Part shown: one piece after another, positions 1 to 6,190 of the stretch
Layout: each line of letters starts with the position of its first letter
Position numbering within the stretch: the stretch's first letter is position 1
Source: Petrocella sp024636985
GTDB lineage: Bacteria > Bacillota > Clostridia > Lachnospirales > Vallitaleaceae
DNA: 64,000 nt
Direction: 5' to 3'
NCBI GenBank assembly: GCA_024636985.1
Contig: JAGXFY010000081.1
Location: 1 to 64,000 of the forward strand
Made by a program: the position numbers and the translations under genes
The notes under the pieces: generated by a model
Told to the model about the DNA's origin: nothing
Seen by the model: only the letters and a program-made list of their open reading frames with translations
Databases searched by the model: none

Positions 1-109
1 ATTCTTCTGGTACGTCTGCAAATGATGTTCCAGGTGCTACTCCGTTGTCAGGATCCCCATCAGCTGGATTGTAAACATAACCACATACTAAACATACATA
101 ATTTGACAT
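1..109 (-). CDS. Rubredoxin, N-terminal part (gene runs off the left edge)
   Basis: The reading frame starts at an ATG (109-107) behind a perfect GGAGGT Shine-Dalgarno and runs off the window after 36 codons. It opens MSNYVCLVCGYVYNPADGD, the first CxxCG iron knuckle and the Tyr/Asp-rich loop typical of rubredoxin. The second CPxCG knuckle would lie beyond the edge and cannot be checked. Rubredoxins are small one-iron electron carriers, in anaerobes often serving oxygen- or peroxide-detoxifying enzymes. It begins only 28 bp after the CPBP-family gene with no terminator between, so the two may share a transcript. It could instead be the N-terminal domain of a larger rubredoxin-like protein. 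Confidence 0.88.
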   Translation of the reverse strand, partial: MSNYVCLVCGYVYNPADGDPDNGVAPGTSFADVPEE

Positions 110-137
110 CTTAATTACCTCCATTTGTCTATATTTT

Positions 138-692
138 TTACTCCTTCATTATAACACTACAGATATTATATTTCCAGTCTATAAAAATGCTTGTATAAGA
201 AATAATTAATAACTCTACAGTTGTTTTAACCACTGATACGCCATTTATCAATCCATGAATAGCCATCGTTACCCAAAATGCTGATGCCTTCTTGTCTTCA
301 TATATTACAAAAGCATATGCTAGTGAAAAACCAACAACAAACGCTATAAATACATAGTAGATGCTATAGGTATGGGCCGTGCTAAAAAACACTGCTGAAA
401 TAAGTACTTGTAAAAGCATTCGATTCTTAAAGAAATTTAATTTTTTCAGTAATCTAATTATCAAAAATTGATATACAAATGTTTCCAAAATCGGTGCTAT
501 TATAACCGCTAATAGGAATAATAAAACTAAAGGAATTTTTTTTGCATCCGGCCCATTCACATCTAAGTTCATCATTAATACCAATAAGTTAAGCAGAGTG
601 ACCGCTACATAAGAAATGAATACCATTATCAGTATAAATTTAGCCGTTGAAAGACATCTTAAATACATATCCAATTTATTGATATATTTCAT
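138..692 (-). CDS. CPBP-family (Abi) intramembrane protease-like membrane protein, atypical motif 1
   Basis: This is a 184-residue polytopic membrane protein with about five to six hydrophobic segments. Around residues 66-80 it has PILETFVYQFLI where classical CPBP glutamic proteases have EExxxR. It then has FFSTAHTYSI (motif FxxxH) and AIHGLINGV (HxxxN). The family cleaves prenylated or other membrane substrates, and some members act in bacteriocin immunity. The second Glu and the Arg of motif 1 are replaced here by Thr and Gln, so activity is uncertain. The ATG follows AGGAGATCAAATAA. Neighbours are a rubredoxin downstream and an Aat-like gene upstream, and neither suggests a role. Confidence 0.7.
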   Translation of the reverse strand: MKYINKLDMYLRCLSTAKFILIMVFISYVAVTLLNLLVLMMNLDVNGPDAKKIPLVLLFLLAVIIAPILETFVYQFLIIRLLKKLNFFKNRMLLQVLISAVFFSTAHTYSIYYVFIAFVVGFSLAYAFVIYEDKKASAFWVTMAIHGLINGVSVVKTTVELLIISYTSIFIDWKYNICSVIMKE

Positions 693-766
693 TTATTTGA
701 TCTCCTATTATAGGGAACGTTATATACAATTGGTCTTAAACTTAAATAATTTTACTCACTTTTCAT

Positions 767-795
767 AGTATAGCCGTAATCAAAATGAAAGTAAA
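767..795 (-). promoter_or_regulatory. Candidate sigma-A promoter for the CPBP-family gene
   Basis: Read on the minus strand, TTTACT and TATACT are separated by 17 bp, about 70 bp upstream of the CPBP-family start. Each box is close to consensus, but this is a visual match in AT-rich DNA. The rest of the 693-935 spacer shows nothing else I recognise. Confidence 0.4.
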
Positions 796-935
796 GTTAT
801 TTTTGATATATTTTGTATGTTTTGTTTTTTTATTATAACTATTTACATAAATGGGAATTATTGTAAATGCAGGATGAAAATTTCTGGTTCTTATATGTTT
901 AGCCTCCTAAAGTTGCTAGTAGAAAATCAGGACCT

Positions 936-973
936 AAAAAGAGGGTACAAACATATATATGTCTGTACCCTCT
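936..973 (-). terminator. Rho-independent terminator after the Aat-like gene
   Basis: On the minus strand a nearly perfect hairpin (AGAGGGTACA arms with an inner ACATATATATGT palindrome) is followed by five T residues. It starts about 10 bp after the aat stop codon. An identical copy follows nifJ. Confidence 0.85.
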
Positions 974-1045
974 TCTACTTGATTATTTACTTTTGATGCT
1001 ACCTAGCGAACCGGAAGAACCGTCCCCATGGCTGTCGTCCTGGTT
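936..1045. repeat. Direct repeat copy 1 (3' tail plus terminator), overlapping the end of the Aat-like gene
   Basis: Positions 936-1027 match 2116-2207 at 87 of 92 bases. After a 12-bp insertion in this copy (1028-1039), the match resumes for CTGGTT (1040-1045 versus 2208-2213). On the minus strand the unit reads an open coding tail ending in TAA, then a hairpin terminator. Here the tail is the C-terminus of the Aat-like protein. The core GAACCGGAAGAACCGTCCCC (1008-1027) resembles REP-like intergenic repeats I remember from Clostridia. The inserted 12 bp belong to a small internal duplication: CCCCATGGCTGTC occurs twice between 1024 and 1060. Confidence 0.9.
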
Positions 1046-1903
1046 ACCCCCATGGCTGTCATAGAATACATTTTTCCAATCGCGAATCGGACTTTCTTGT
1101 AATATAGCTTCATTTAATAATGGTAAAAATTCATTATATTCGATGACTGAAGCACCTAAACGCTTAAGGTGATCTGTAGGCCAAATTCCACAATCAAAAA
1201 ACTTAAATCCAAGTTCTTTCATACGTAAGCTAAAAGCAATAAATAGATATTTAGACCCGTTATTAATTGCGCCAAACTTAGATTCAGCATGAAAATATCC
1301 GCCTATATGAAAACCAAAAAGTCCACCAACAAGTTCATCTTCTTGCCACAATTCTATTGAGTGAGAATAGCCCGCTTCATGTAAATCATATAAAGATTGG
1401 ATTCTATCATCTGTTAACCATACAAAACCATCATGGGAATCTCTACATCCATAAATGACATCAAGAAATGCTTTGTCGGCTGTAATAGTAAACATATTTT
1501 TCTTAAGCATTGATTTTACCGGTCTTAATATATGAATAGAGTCCAAAAATATAACACACCTTTGATCCGCAACCCACCACAAATATGGTTCACCGTTTTT
1601 AAAAAAAGGTAGTATACCTTGCTTCGTGGCTTCGACTATTCTCTCAACAGATAAATCTCCACCATATGCTAGTAAGTATGCTATTGGACCGAATTTAATT
1701 TTTTTATTCCCTTTCTGGATTGGTGGAAATTCAATGTTCTTATTAAGTTTAGCCACTCTTCCTTTATATCTATATAATTCCGGAAAATGCTTGCACATGA
1801 ATTTGTTGTATTTTTCACGAATACTGCCTAGTTTTCTACATACTGAATTTGGCAGTATATATTTGATCCCTGCAATAGTCCTGATGTTTTTCACTGTATT
1901 CAT
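983..1903 (-). CDS. Leucyl/phenylalanyl-tRNA-protein transferase family protein (Aat-like)
   Basis: This 306-residue protein carries the Aat signature in order: AYGGDLSVERIVEA, QGILPFF, WWVADQR, an ILRPVKS segment like the family's SRSLRK region, FVWLTDD, AGYSHSIELW, LVGGLFGF, FHAESKFG and LKRLGA. Aat moves Leu or Phe from tRNA to N-terminal basic residues of proteins, marking them for ClpS/ClpAP. Usual length is about 230, so this one has roughly 75 extra N-terminal residues and a short C-terminal tail. The last 15 codons (HGDGSSGSLGSIKSK) lie in or against the repeat at 936-1045, so the end of the protein appears to have been supplied by the repeat. The ATG has a GAAGGAG site. Substrate preference cannot be told from sequence. 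Confidence 0.8.
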   Translation of the reverse strand: MNTVKNIRTIAGIKYILPNSVCRKLGSIREKYNKFMCKHFPELYRYKGRVAKLNKNIEFPPIQKGNKKIKFGPIAYLLAYGGDLSVERIVEATKQGILPFFKNGEPYLWWVADQRCVIFLDSIHILRPVKSMLKKNMFTITADKAFLDVIYGCRDSHDGFVWLTDDRIQSLYDLHEAGYSHSIELWQEDELVGGLFGFHIGGYFHAESKFGAINNGSKYLFIAFSLRMKELGFKFFDCGIWPTDHLKRLGASVIEYNEFLPLLNEAILQESPIRDWKNVFYDSHGGNQDDSHGDGSSGSLGSIKSK

Positions 1904-2000
1904 AGCCTTTAATCTCCTTCGATAAAATTTTGTTTAAATTCACATTATTTATTTAGTTGAATCTACTTACGCATTTCTTTATATTTATATCTTTTATAAA

Positions 2001-2006
2001 ATTATA
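2001..2006 (-). promoter_or_regulatory. Candidate -10 box for the Aat-like gene
   Basis: A perfect TATAAT preceded by TGT lies about 100 bp upstream of the aat ATG. I see no good -35 box at normal spacing, so this is weak. The rest of the 313-bp spacer 1904-2216 holds only the repeat copies and the nifJ terminator. Confidence 0.3.
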
Positions 2007-2078
2007 ACATAGTTTCTTTATGTTTCTACTGAGCACTTTGACATACCTCCTAATATTTTTCAAGTTCAGGGCTATCTT

Positions 2079-2097
2079 AACCGGAAGAACTGTTCCC
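2079..2097. repeat. Third, diverged copy of the REP-like core
   Basis: AACCGGAAGAACTGTTCCC matches the core of the larger repeat (1009-1027 and 2189-2207) except for two C-to-T changes. It sits 20 bp beyond the nifJ terminator and has no terminator of its own, so the core exists separately from the full unit. Confidence 0.75.
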
Positions 2098-2115
2098 TTG
2101 GCTAGGGCGCACGTC

Positions 2116-2153
2116 AAAAAGAGGGTACAAACATATATATGTCTGTACCCTCT
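2116..2153 (-). terminator. Rho-independent terminator after nifJ
   Basis: On the minus strand the hairpin has AGAGGGTACA/TGTACCCTC-type arms and an inner ACATATATATGT palindrome, followed by TTTTT. It is about 65 bp past the nifJ stop and identical to the hairpin that ends the Aat-like gene. Confidence 0.85.
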
Positions 2154-2213
2154 TCTACTTTATTATTTGCTTTTGGTGCTATCAAGCGAACCGGAAGAAC
2201 CGTCCCCCTGGTT
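2116..2213. repeat. Direct repeat copy 2, immediately after the nifJ stop codon
   Basis: This is the partner of the repeat at 936-1045. It begins 3 bp past the nifJ TAA. The open tail in this copy (TCTAACCAGGGGGACGG onward) is in frame with nifJ, and past the stop it would encode SNQGDGSSGSLDSTKSK then TAA. The Aat-like protein ends in nearly the same way. Differences between the two tails include both silent and replacement changes. Confidence 0.9.
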
Positions 2214-2216
2214 AGA

Positions 2217-5200
2217 TTAGTCGTTTCTTGCCATTCTAAGATATGAATCATATCTTTCTTTAGCGTCTTTCTCAGCTTTTACAAACAATCTCTTTGCTTG
2301 ATCTGGGAAAGTTTTTTGTAAGGATGTATAACGCACTTCTCCAAGTAAGAAATCTTGGAAGTCTGTTGAAGGCTCTTTTGAATCCAATGTGAATGGGTTC
2401 TTTCCTTCTTTTACAAGCTCAGGGTTATATCTCCATAAGTGCCAGTAACCTGCATCCACTGCTTCTTGCTCTCTAAGTTGTGTTTTACCCATGCCGTTTT
2501 TGATACCATGAGCGATACAAGGTGAGTAAGCAATGATCAGTGATGGTCCATCATAAGCTTCCGCTTCTGTTAAGGCCTTCATGAATTGGTTTTTATTGGA
2601 TCCCATAGCTACTTGTGCAACATATACGTAACCGTAAGTTGCTGCAATCATACCTAGGTCTTTTTTCTTAACTTCTTTACCACTTGCTGCGAATTTTGCA
2701 ACTGCTGCAGTTGGTGTTGATTTGGACGCTTGTCCACCTGTGTTTGAGTAAACTTCTGTATCAAATACAAGTACGTTTACGTTCTCACCGGATGCAAGTA
2801 CATGGTCAAGTCCACCGTAACCGATGTCATAAGCCCATCCGTCACCACCAACGATCCACATAGATTTTTTCGCCAAGTAATCTTTTTTAGATACTACATC
2901 TGCAACGATTTTCTTGGTTGCTGCATCTTCGGAAGTGATGGTTGCAAGCGCATCTTTAACTGCTTTTGCTGCATCTTTTGAAGCTTTTGCATCTTCTTTA
3001 GCTTCTATCCATGCTTGGAATGCTGCTTTAGCTTCTGCAGGTACATCTGATCCGATCAAAGTATTTAAGTTCATTTCTAAAGAGCTTCTGATTTGCTTGA
3101 TACCCATGGTCATACCATAACCATACTCAGCATTGTCCTCAAACAAGGAGTTCGCCCATGCAGGTCCATTGCCTTCTGCATTTTGAGTAAATACGGTTGC
3201 TGGTGCTGAACCACCCCAGATTGAAGAACATCCGGTAGCATTAGCAATCATCATTCTTTCACCATAAAGTTGTGTGATGACTTTTAGATATGGTGTTTCA
3301 CCACATCCTGCACAAGCGCCTGAGAATTCAAACAATGGTTGTGCAAATTGGCTACCTTTTAATGTATTTACATCCATAAGGTCTGACTTGTAAGTCACTT
3401 GGTTATGGGCATAATCCCAGTTAGCTACTTCTGCCATTTGATCTTCAAGAGGCTTCATGATTAATGATTTCTCTTTGGATGGACAGATGTCGGCACAGTT
3501 ACCGCAACCTGTACAGTCAAGTGGGCTTACTTGAATCTTGTATTGTAAACCATCGAATTGTTTGCCGACAGCTTTCTTAGTTGTAAAGCCTTCAGGCGCA
3601 TTCGCTACTTCATTCTCGTCTAATAAGAATGGACGAATAACAGCATGTGGACATACGAATGAACATTGATTACATTGGATACAGTTATCTACTTGCCACT
3701 CAGGCACGTTCACTGCGATTCCACGTTTTTCGTATGCTGAGATACCCATTGGGAAGGTACCGTCTTCTCTGCCTTCAAAAGCACTAACTGGCAATGAATC
3801 ACCATTTTGAGCGTTCATAACAAAGGCTACGTTTTTGATGAAGTCCGGAACTGTTGTTTCTTCTTGGGCTACGTCAGTTGCATCTGCCCAAGCTGCAGGT
3901 ACATCGATTTTAATAAGGGCATTAATACCTTGGTCGATTGCAGCGTTGTTCATGCTAACGATCTTCTCACCTTTTGAACCGTATGATTTTACAACGGCTT
4001 CTTTAAGGTATTCAACAGCTTTTTCGATTGGAAGTACATCTGCCAATTTGAAGAAAGCGGCTTGCATGATCATGTTGATTCTGTTACCTAGACCGATTTC
4101 TTCTGCAAGATCGGTTGCGTTCACTGTATAGAATTCAGCATTTTTATTTGCAATGTCTCTTTTTAAAGATGCTGGTAAATGTGCATCTAACTCTTCTGTT
4201 GTCCAATGTGTGTTAAGTACGAATCTACCACCTTTTTTAAGGCCTTTTAATAAATCATATTTGTCCACATAGGATTGGTTATGACAAGCGATATAGTCCG
4301 CTTCATTGATTAAGTATGTTGAACGAATCTTCTCTTTACCGAATCTTAAGTGAGATACTGTAATACCACCTGATTTTTTGGAGTCATAGGAGAAGTAACC
4401 TTGAGCATACATGTCTGTTTTGTCACCAATAATCTTGATGGCTGACTTGTTAGCACCAACTGTACCGTCTGAACCAAGTCCCCAGAACTTACAACGAATT
4501 GCAGATTCGTTTTCTGTAACAATATCTTCACCGATTGGTAAGGATAATCCAGTTACATCATCAACGATACCGATGGTGAATCCGTTTTTCGGTTGATCTA
4601 ATTCAAGGTTGTCATATACTGCTTTTAATACAGTAGGTGTTACGTCTTTGGATCCAAGTCCATAACGACCACCAACGATAACTGGTCTGTTTTCTACATC
4701 GTAGAATAAAGTTCTGATTTCTTCATATAATGCTTCACCTAGTGATCCAGGCTCTTTAGATCTGTCCAGTACAGCAATCTTCTTAACACTTGCTGGGAAT
4801 ACATCAAAGAAGTATTTTGCTGAAAATGGTCTGTATAAATGAATCTTTAATAGACCAACTTTTTTGCCACCAGCGTTTAAATAATCAACGAGTTCTTCAA
4901 GTGCTTCTGTTACAGATCCCATTGCAATAACAATGTTCTCTGCGTCCGGTGCACCATAGTAGTTAAAAGGCTTGTATTCTCTACCAACAATCTTAGAAAT
5001 CTCAGCCATGTAATCGTTAACAATATCCGGAACCGCTGTGTAGAAACTATTAGAAGCTTCTTTTGCTTGGAAGAATATGTCAGGATTCTGTGCTGTACCT
5101 CTAGTAACTGGGTGCTCAGGATTAAGAGCTCTATTTCTGAAAGCATCAACTGCGTCCATATCTACTAAGTCACTAAATACACTGTAATCAATGGTTTCTA

Positions 5201-5750
5201 TTTTTTGTACTTCATGAGATGTTCTAAAACCATCAAAGAAATGTACAAATGGCACTCTTGACTTGATAGCTGCTAAGTGAGCTATACCGCCTAAGTCCAT
5301 AACTTCTTGAACAGATCCTGATGCTAACATCGCAAAACCTGTTTGTCTAGCTGCCATAATATCTGAATGGTCTCCATAGATTGAAAGTGCGTGAGCAGCT
5401 AAAGCACGTGCACTTACATGGAATACAGCCGGTAAAAGTTCACCTGCCATTTTGTACATATTCGGAATCATAAGCAATAAACCTTGTGACGCTGTATAGG
5501 TCGTTGTTAAAGCACCTGCTTGAAGTGAACCGTGTACGGCACCGGATGCGCCACCTTCTGATTGTAACTCTGTTACAGAAACGCTTTGACCAAAAATGTT
5601 TTTCTTTCCACTTGCTGCCCATTCGTCAGTATATTCTGCCATGTTTGACGATGGGGTAATTGGATAGATTGCTGCTACATCTGTAAATGCATATGCAACA
5701 TATGCTGCAGCCATGTTTCCATCCATTGACTTAAATACTTTGTTAGCCAT
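2217..5750 (-). CDS. nifJ: Pyruvate:ferredoxin (flavodoxin) oxidoreductase, single-chain
   Basis: This 1,177-residue enzyme oxidatively decarboxylates pyruvate to acetyl-CoA and CO2, reducing ferredoxin in the cytoplasm. It is the central step of anaerobic pyruvate metabolism. All domains are present: the N-terminal pyruvate-binding part (AIYPITPSSNMAE, SEGGASGAVHGSLQAG), two CxxCxxCxxxC/P ferredoxin clusters near residues 687-700 and 743-755, CAGCGETPY near 812, and the thiamine diphosphate site GGDGWAYDIGYGG near 967 with VYSNTGGQ. Length is normal for the family. The ATG has a GGAGGTAATC site. It is monocistronic, with a long upstream region holding palindromes and a terminator after it. 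Confidence 0.97.
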   Translation of the reverse strand: MANKVFKSMDGNMAAAYVAYAFTDVAAIYPITPSSNMAEYTDEWAASGKKNIFGQSVSVTELQSEGGASGAVHGSLQAGALTTTYTASQGLLLMIPNMYKMAGELLPAVFHVSARALAAHALSIYGDHSDIMAARQTGFAMLASGSVQEVMDLGGIAHLAAIKSRVPFVHFFDGFRTSHEVQKIETIDYSVFSDLVDMDAVDAFRNRALNPEHPVTRGTAQNPDIFFQAKEASNSFYTAVPDIVNDYMAEISKIVGREYKPFNYYGAPDAENIVIAMGSVTEALEELVDYLNAGGKKVGLLKIHLYRPFSAKYFFDVFPASVKKIAVLDRSKEPGSLGEALYEEIRTLFYDVENRPVIVGGRYGLGSKDVTPTVLKAVYDNLELDQPKNGFTIGIVDDVTGLSLPIGEDIVTENESAIRCKFWGLGSDGTVGANKSAIKIIGDKTDMYAQGYFSYDSKKSGGITVSHLRFGKEKIRSTYLINEADYIACHNQSYVDKYDLLKGLKKGGRFVLNTHWTTEELDAHLPASLKRDIANKNAEFYTVNATDLAEEIGLGNRINMIMQAAFFKLADVLPIEKAVEYLKEAVVKSYGSKGEKIVSMNNAAIDQGINALIKIDVPAAWADATDVAQEETTVPDFIKNVAFVMNAQNGDSLPVSAFEGREDGTFPMGISAYEKRGIAVNVPEWQVDNCIQCNQCSFVCPHAVIRPFLLDENEVANAPEGFTTKKAVGKQFDGLQYKIQVSPLDCTGCGNCADICPSKEKSLIMKPLEDQMAEVANWDYAHNQVTYKSDLMDVNTLKGSQFAQPLFEFSGACAGCGETPYLKVITQLYGERMMIANATGCSSIWGGSAPATVFTQNAEGNGPAWANSLFEDNAEYGYGMTMGIKQIRSSLEMNLNTLIGSDVPAEAKAAFQAWIEAKEDAKASKDAAKAVKDALATITSEDAATKKIVADVVSKKDYLAKKSMWIVGGDGWAYDIGYGGLDHVLASGENVNVLVFDTEVYSNTGGQASKSTPTAAVAKFAASGKEVKKKDLGMIAATYGYVYVAQVAMGSNKNQFMKALTEAEAYDGPSLIIAYSPCIAHGIKNGMGKTQLREQEAVDAGYWHLWRYNPELVKEGKNPFTLDSKEPSTDFQDFLLGEVRYTSLQKTFPDQAKRLFVKAEKDAKERYDSYLRMARND

Positions 5751-5790
5751 GTTTTGATTACCTCCATATATTTTTTAAAGATTGACGGTT

Positions 5791-5811
5791 GGTTAAAGTG
5801 ACACTTTAACC
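5791..5811. promoter_or_regulatory. Perfect palindrome in the nifJ leader, candidate operator or hairpin
   Basis: GGTTAAAGTG and CACTTTAACC are perfect 10-bp inverted arms around one base. The site is about 40 bp upstream of the nifJ ATG and would lie in the 5' untranslated RNA if the promoter at 5959 is used. It could be a repressor site or a leader hairpin. No family is assigned. Confidence 0.6.
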
Positions 5812-5958
5812 TTGTTAGCCTTACCATAATGTTTACACCAGCCATTAAAAACCACAAAACAACACAAATTAATATTATTTGTTGAAGCAAATAACAATAA
5901 TTTTTATGCCTGAAGTTCTTAATGATAAGTATAAACAATATGGTTTACGCTATTTTAT

Positions 5959-5967
5959 ATTATATCA
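5959..5967 (-). promoter_or_regulatory. Candidate extended -10 promoter of nifJ
   Basis: On the minus strand TGATATAAT is a perfect -10 with the TGn extension. The -35 region at about 17 bp (TTAGTG) is a weak match. It would give a leader of about 200 nucleotides. Confidence 0.45.
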
Positions 5968-6071
5968 TACATAAAAACACCATACACTAATGAATTAGTC
6001 ATGTATTTTATTAGTACAATTAATACGCTTTTATGCTGCTGTTCTTACTAAAGTTAGTTATATTTATAACA

Positions 6072-6089
6072 TACATTGTATACAATGTA
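6072..6089. promoter_or_regulatory. 18-bp perfect palindrome with ATTGTATACAAT core
   Basis: TACATTGTA and TACAATGTA form a perfect palindrome. Its TTGTATACAA centre is of the type bound by some FadR-subfamily GntR regulators. It lies about 110 bp upstream of the extended -10 at 5959 and just downstream of another TATAAT (6102-6097 on the minus strand). A regulatory role for nifJ is inference. Confidence 0.45.
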
Positions 6090-6190
6090 CTTTGACATTA
6101 TAACACATTCTAAATTAAAAAAACATCCTTAATCTTACACAATCGAATAATTTTAATGTTTTTATTTTATACAGTTTAGATACTTCAACC

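Larger units (their letters stand above)
5751..6190 (-). promoter_or_regulatory. 440-bp upstream region of nifJ
   Basis: This is the longest gene-free stretch in the window and no convincing small gene is visible in it. It contains, in order of transcription, an 18-bp palindrome (6072-6089), a candidate extended -10 promoter (5959-5967) and a 21-bp palindrome (5791-5811) just before the ribosome binding site. I see no strong terminator for polC at its right end. Only a weak AT-rich hairpin with a T run lies near 6120-6165. Confidence 0.6.

Noticed and set aside
138..692. CPBP-family protein as part of a bacteriocin or defence island
   Set aside because: No precursor peptide, transporter or toxin-like gene is near it, and the neighbours are rubredoxin and an Aat-like gene.
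936..2213. The flanked Aat-like gene as an insertion sequence or integron-like cassette
   Set aside because: There is no transposase or integrase. The flanking repeats are direct copies that include a terminator, not terminal inverted repeats. The gene itself is an amino acid transferase.
936..2213. The repeats near 1-2.2 kb as a CRISPR array
   Set aside because: There are only two long copies and one short copy, far apart, with genes between them and no regular spacers or cas genes.
2217..5750. Possible frameshift or stop-codon read-through at the nifJ end
   Set aside because: The protein has normal length and a normal C-terminus at its own stop. The in-frame tail after the stop belongs to the repeat and there is no evidence that it is translated.
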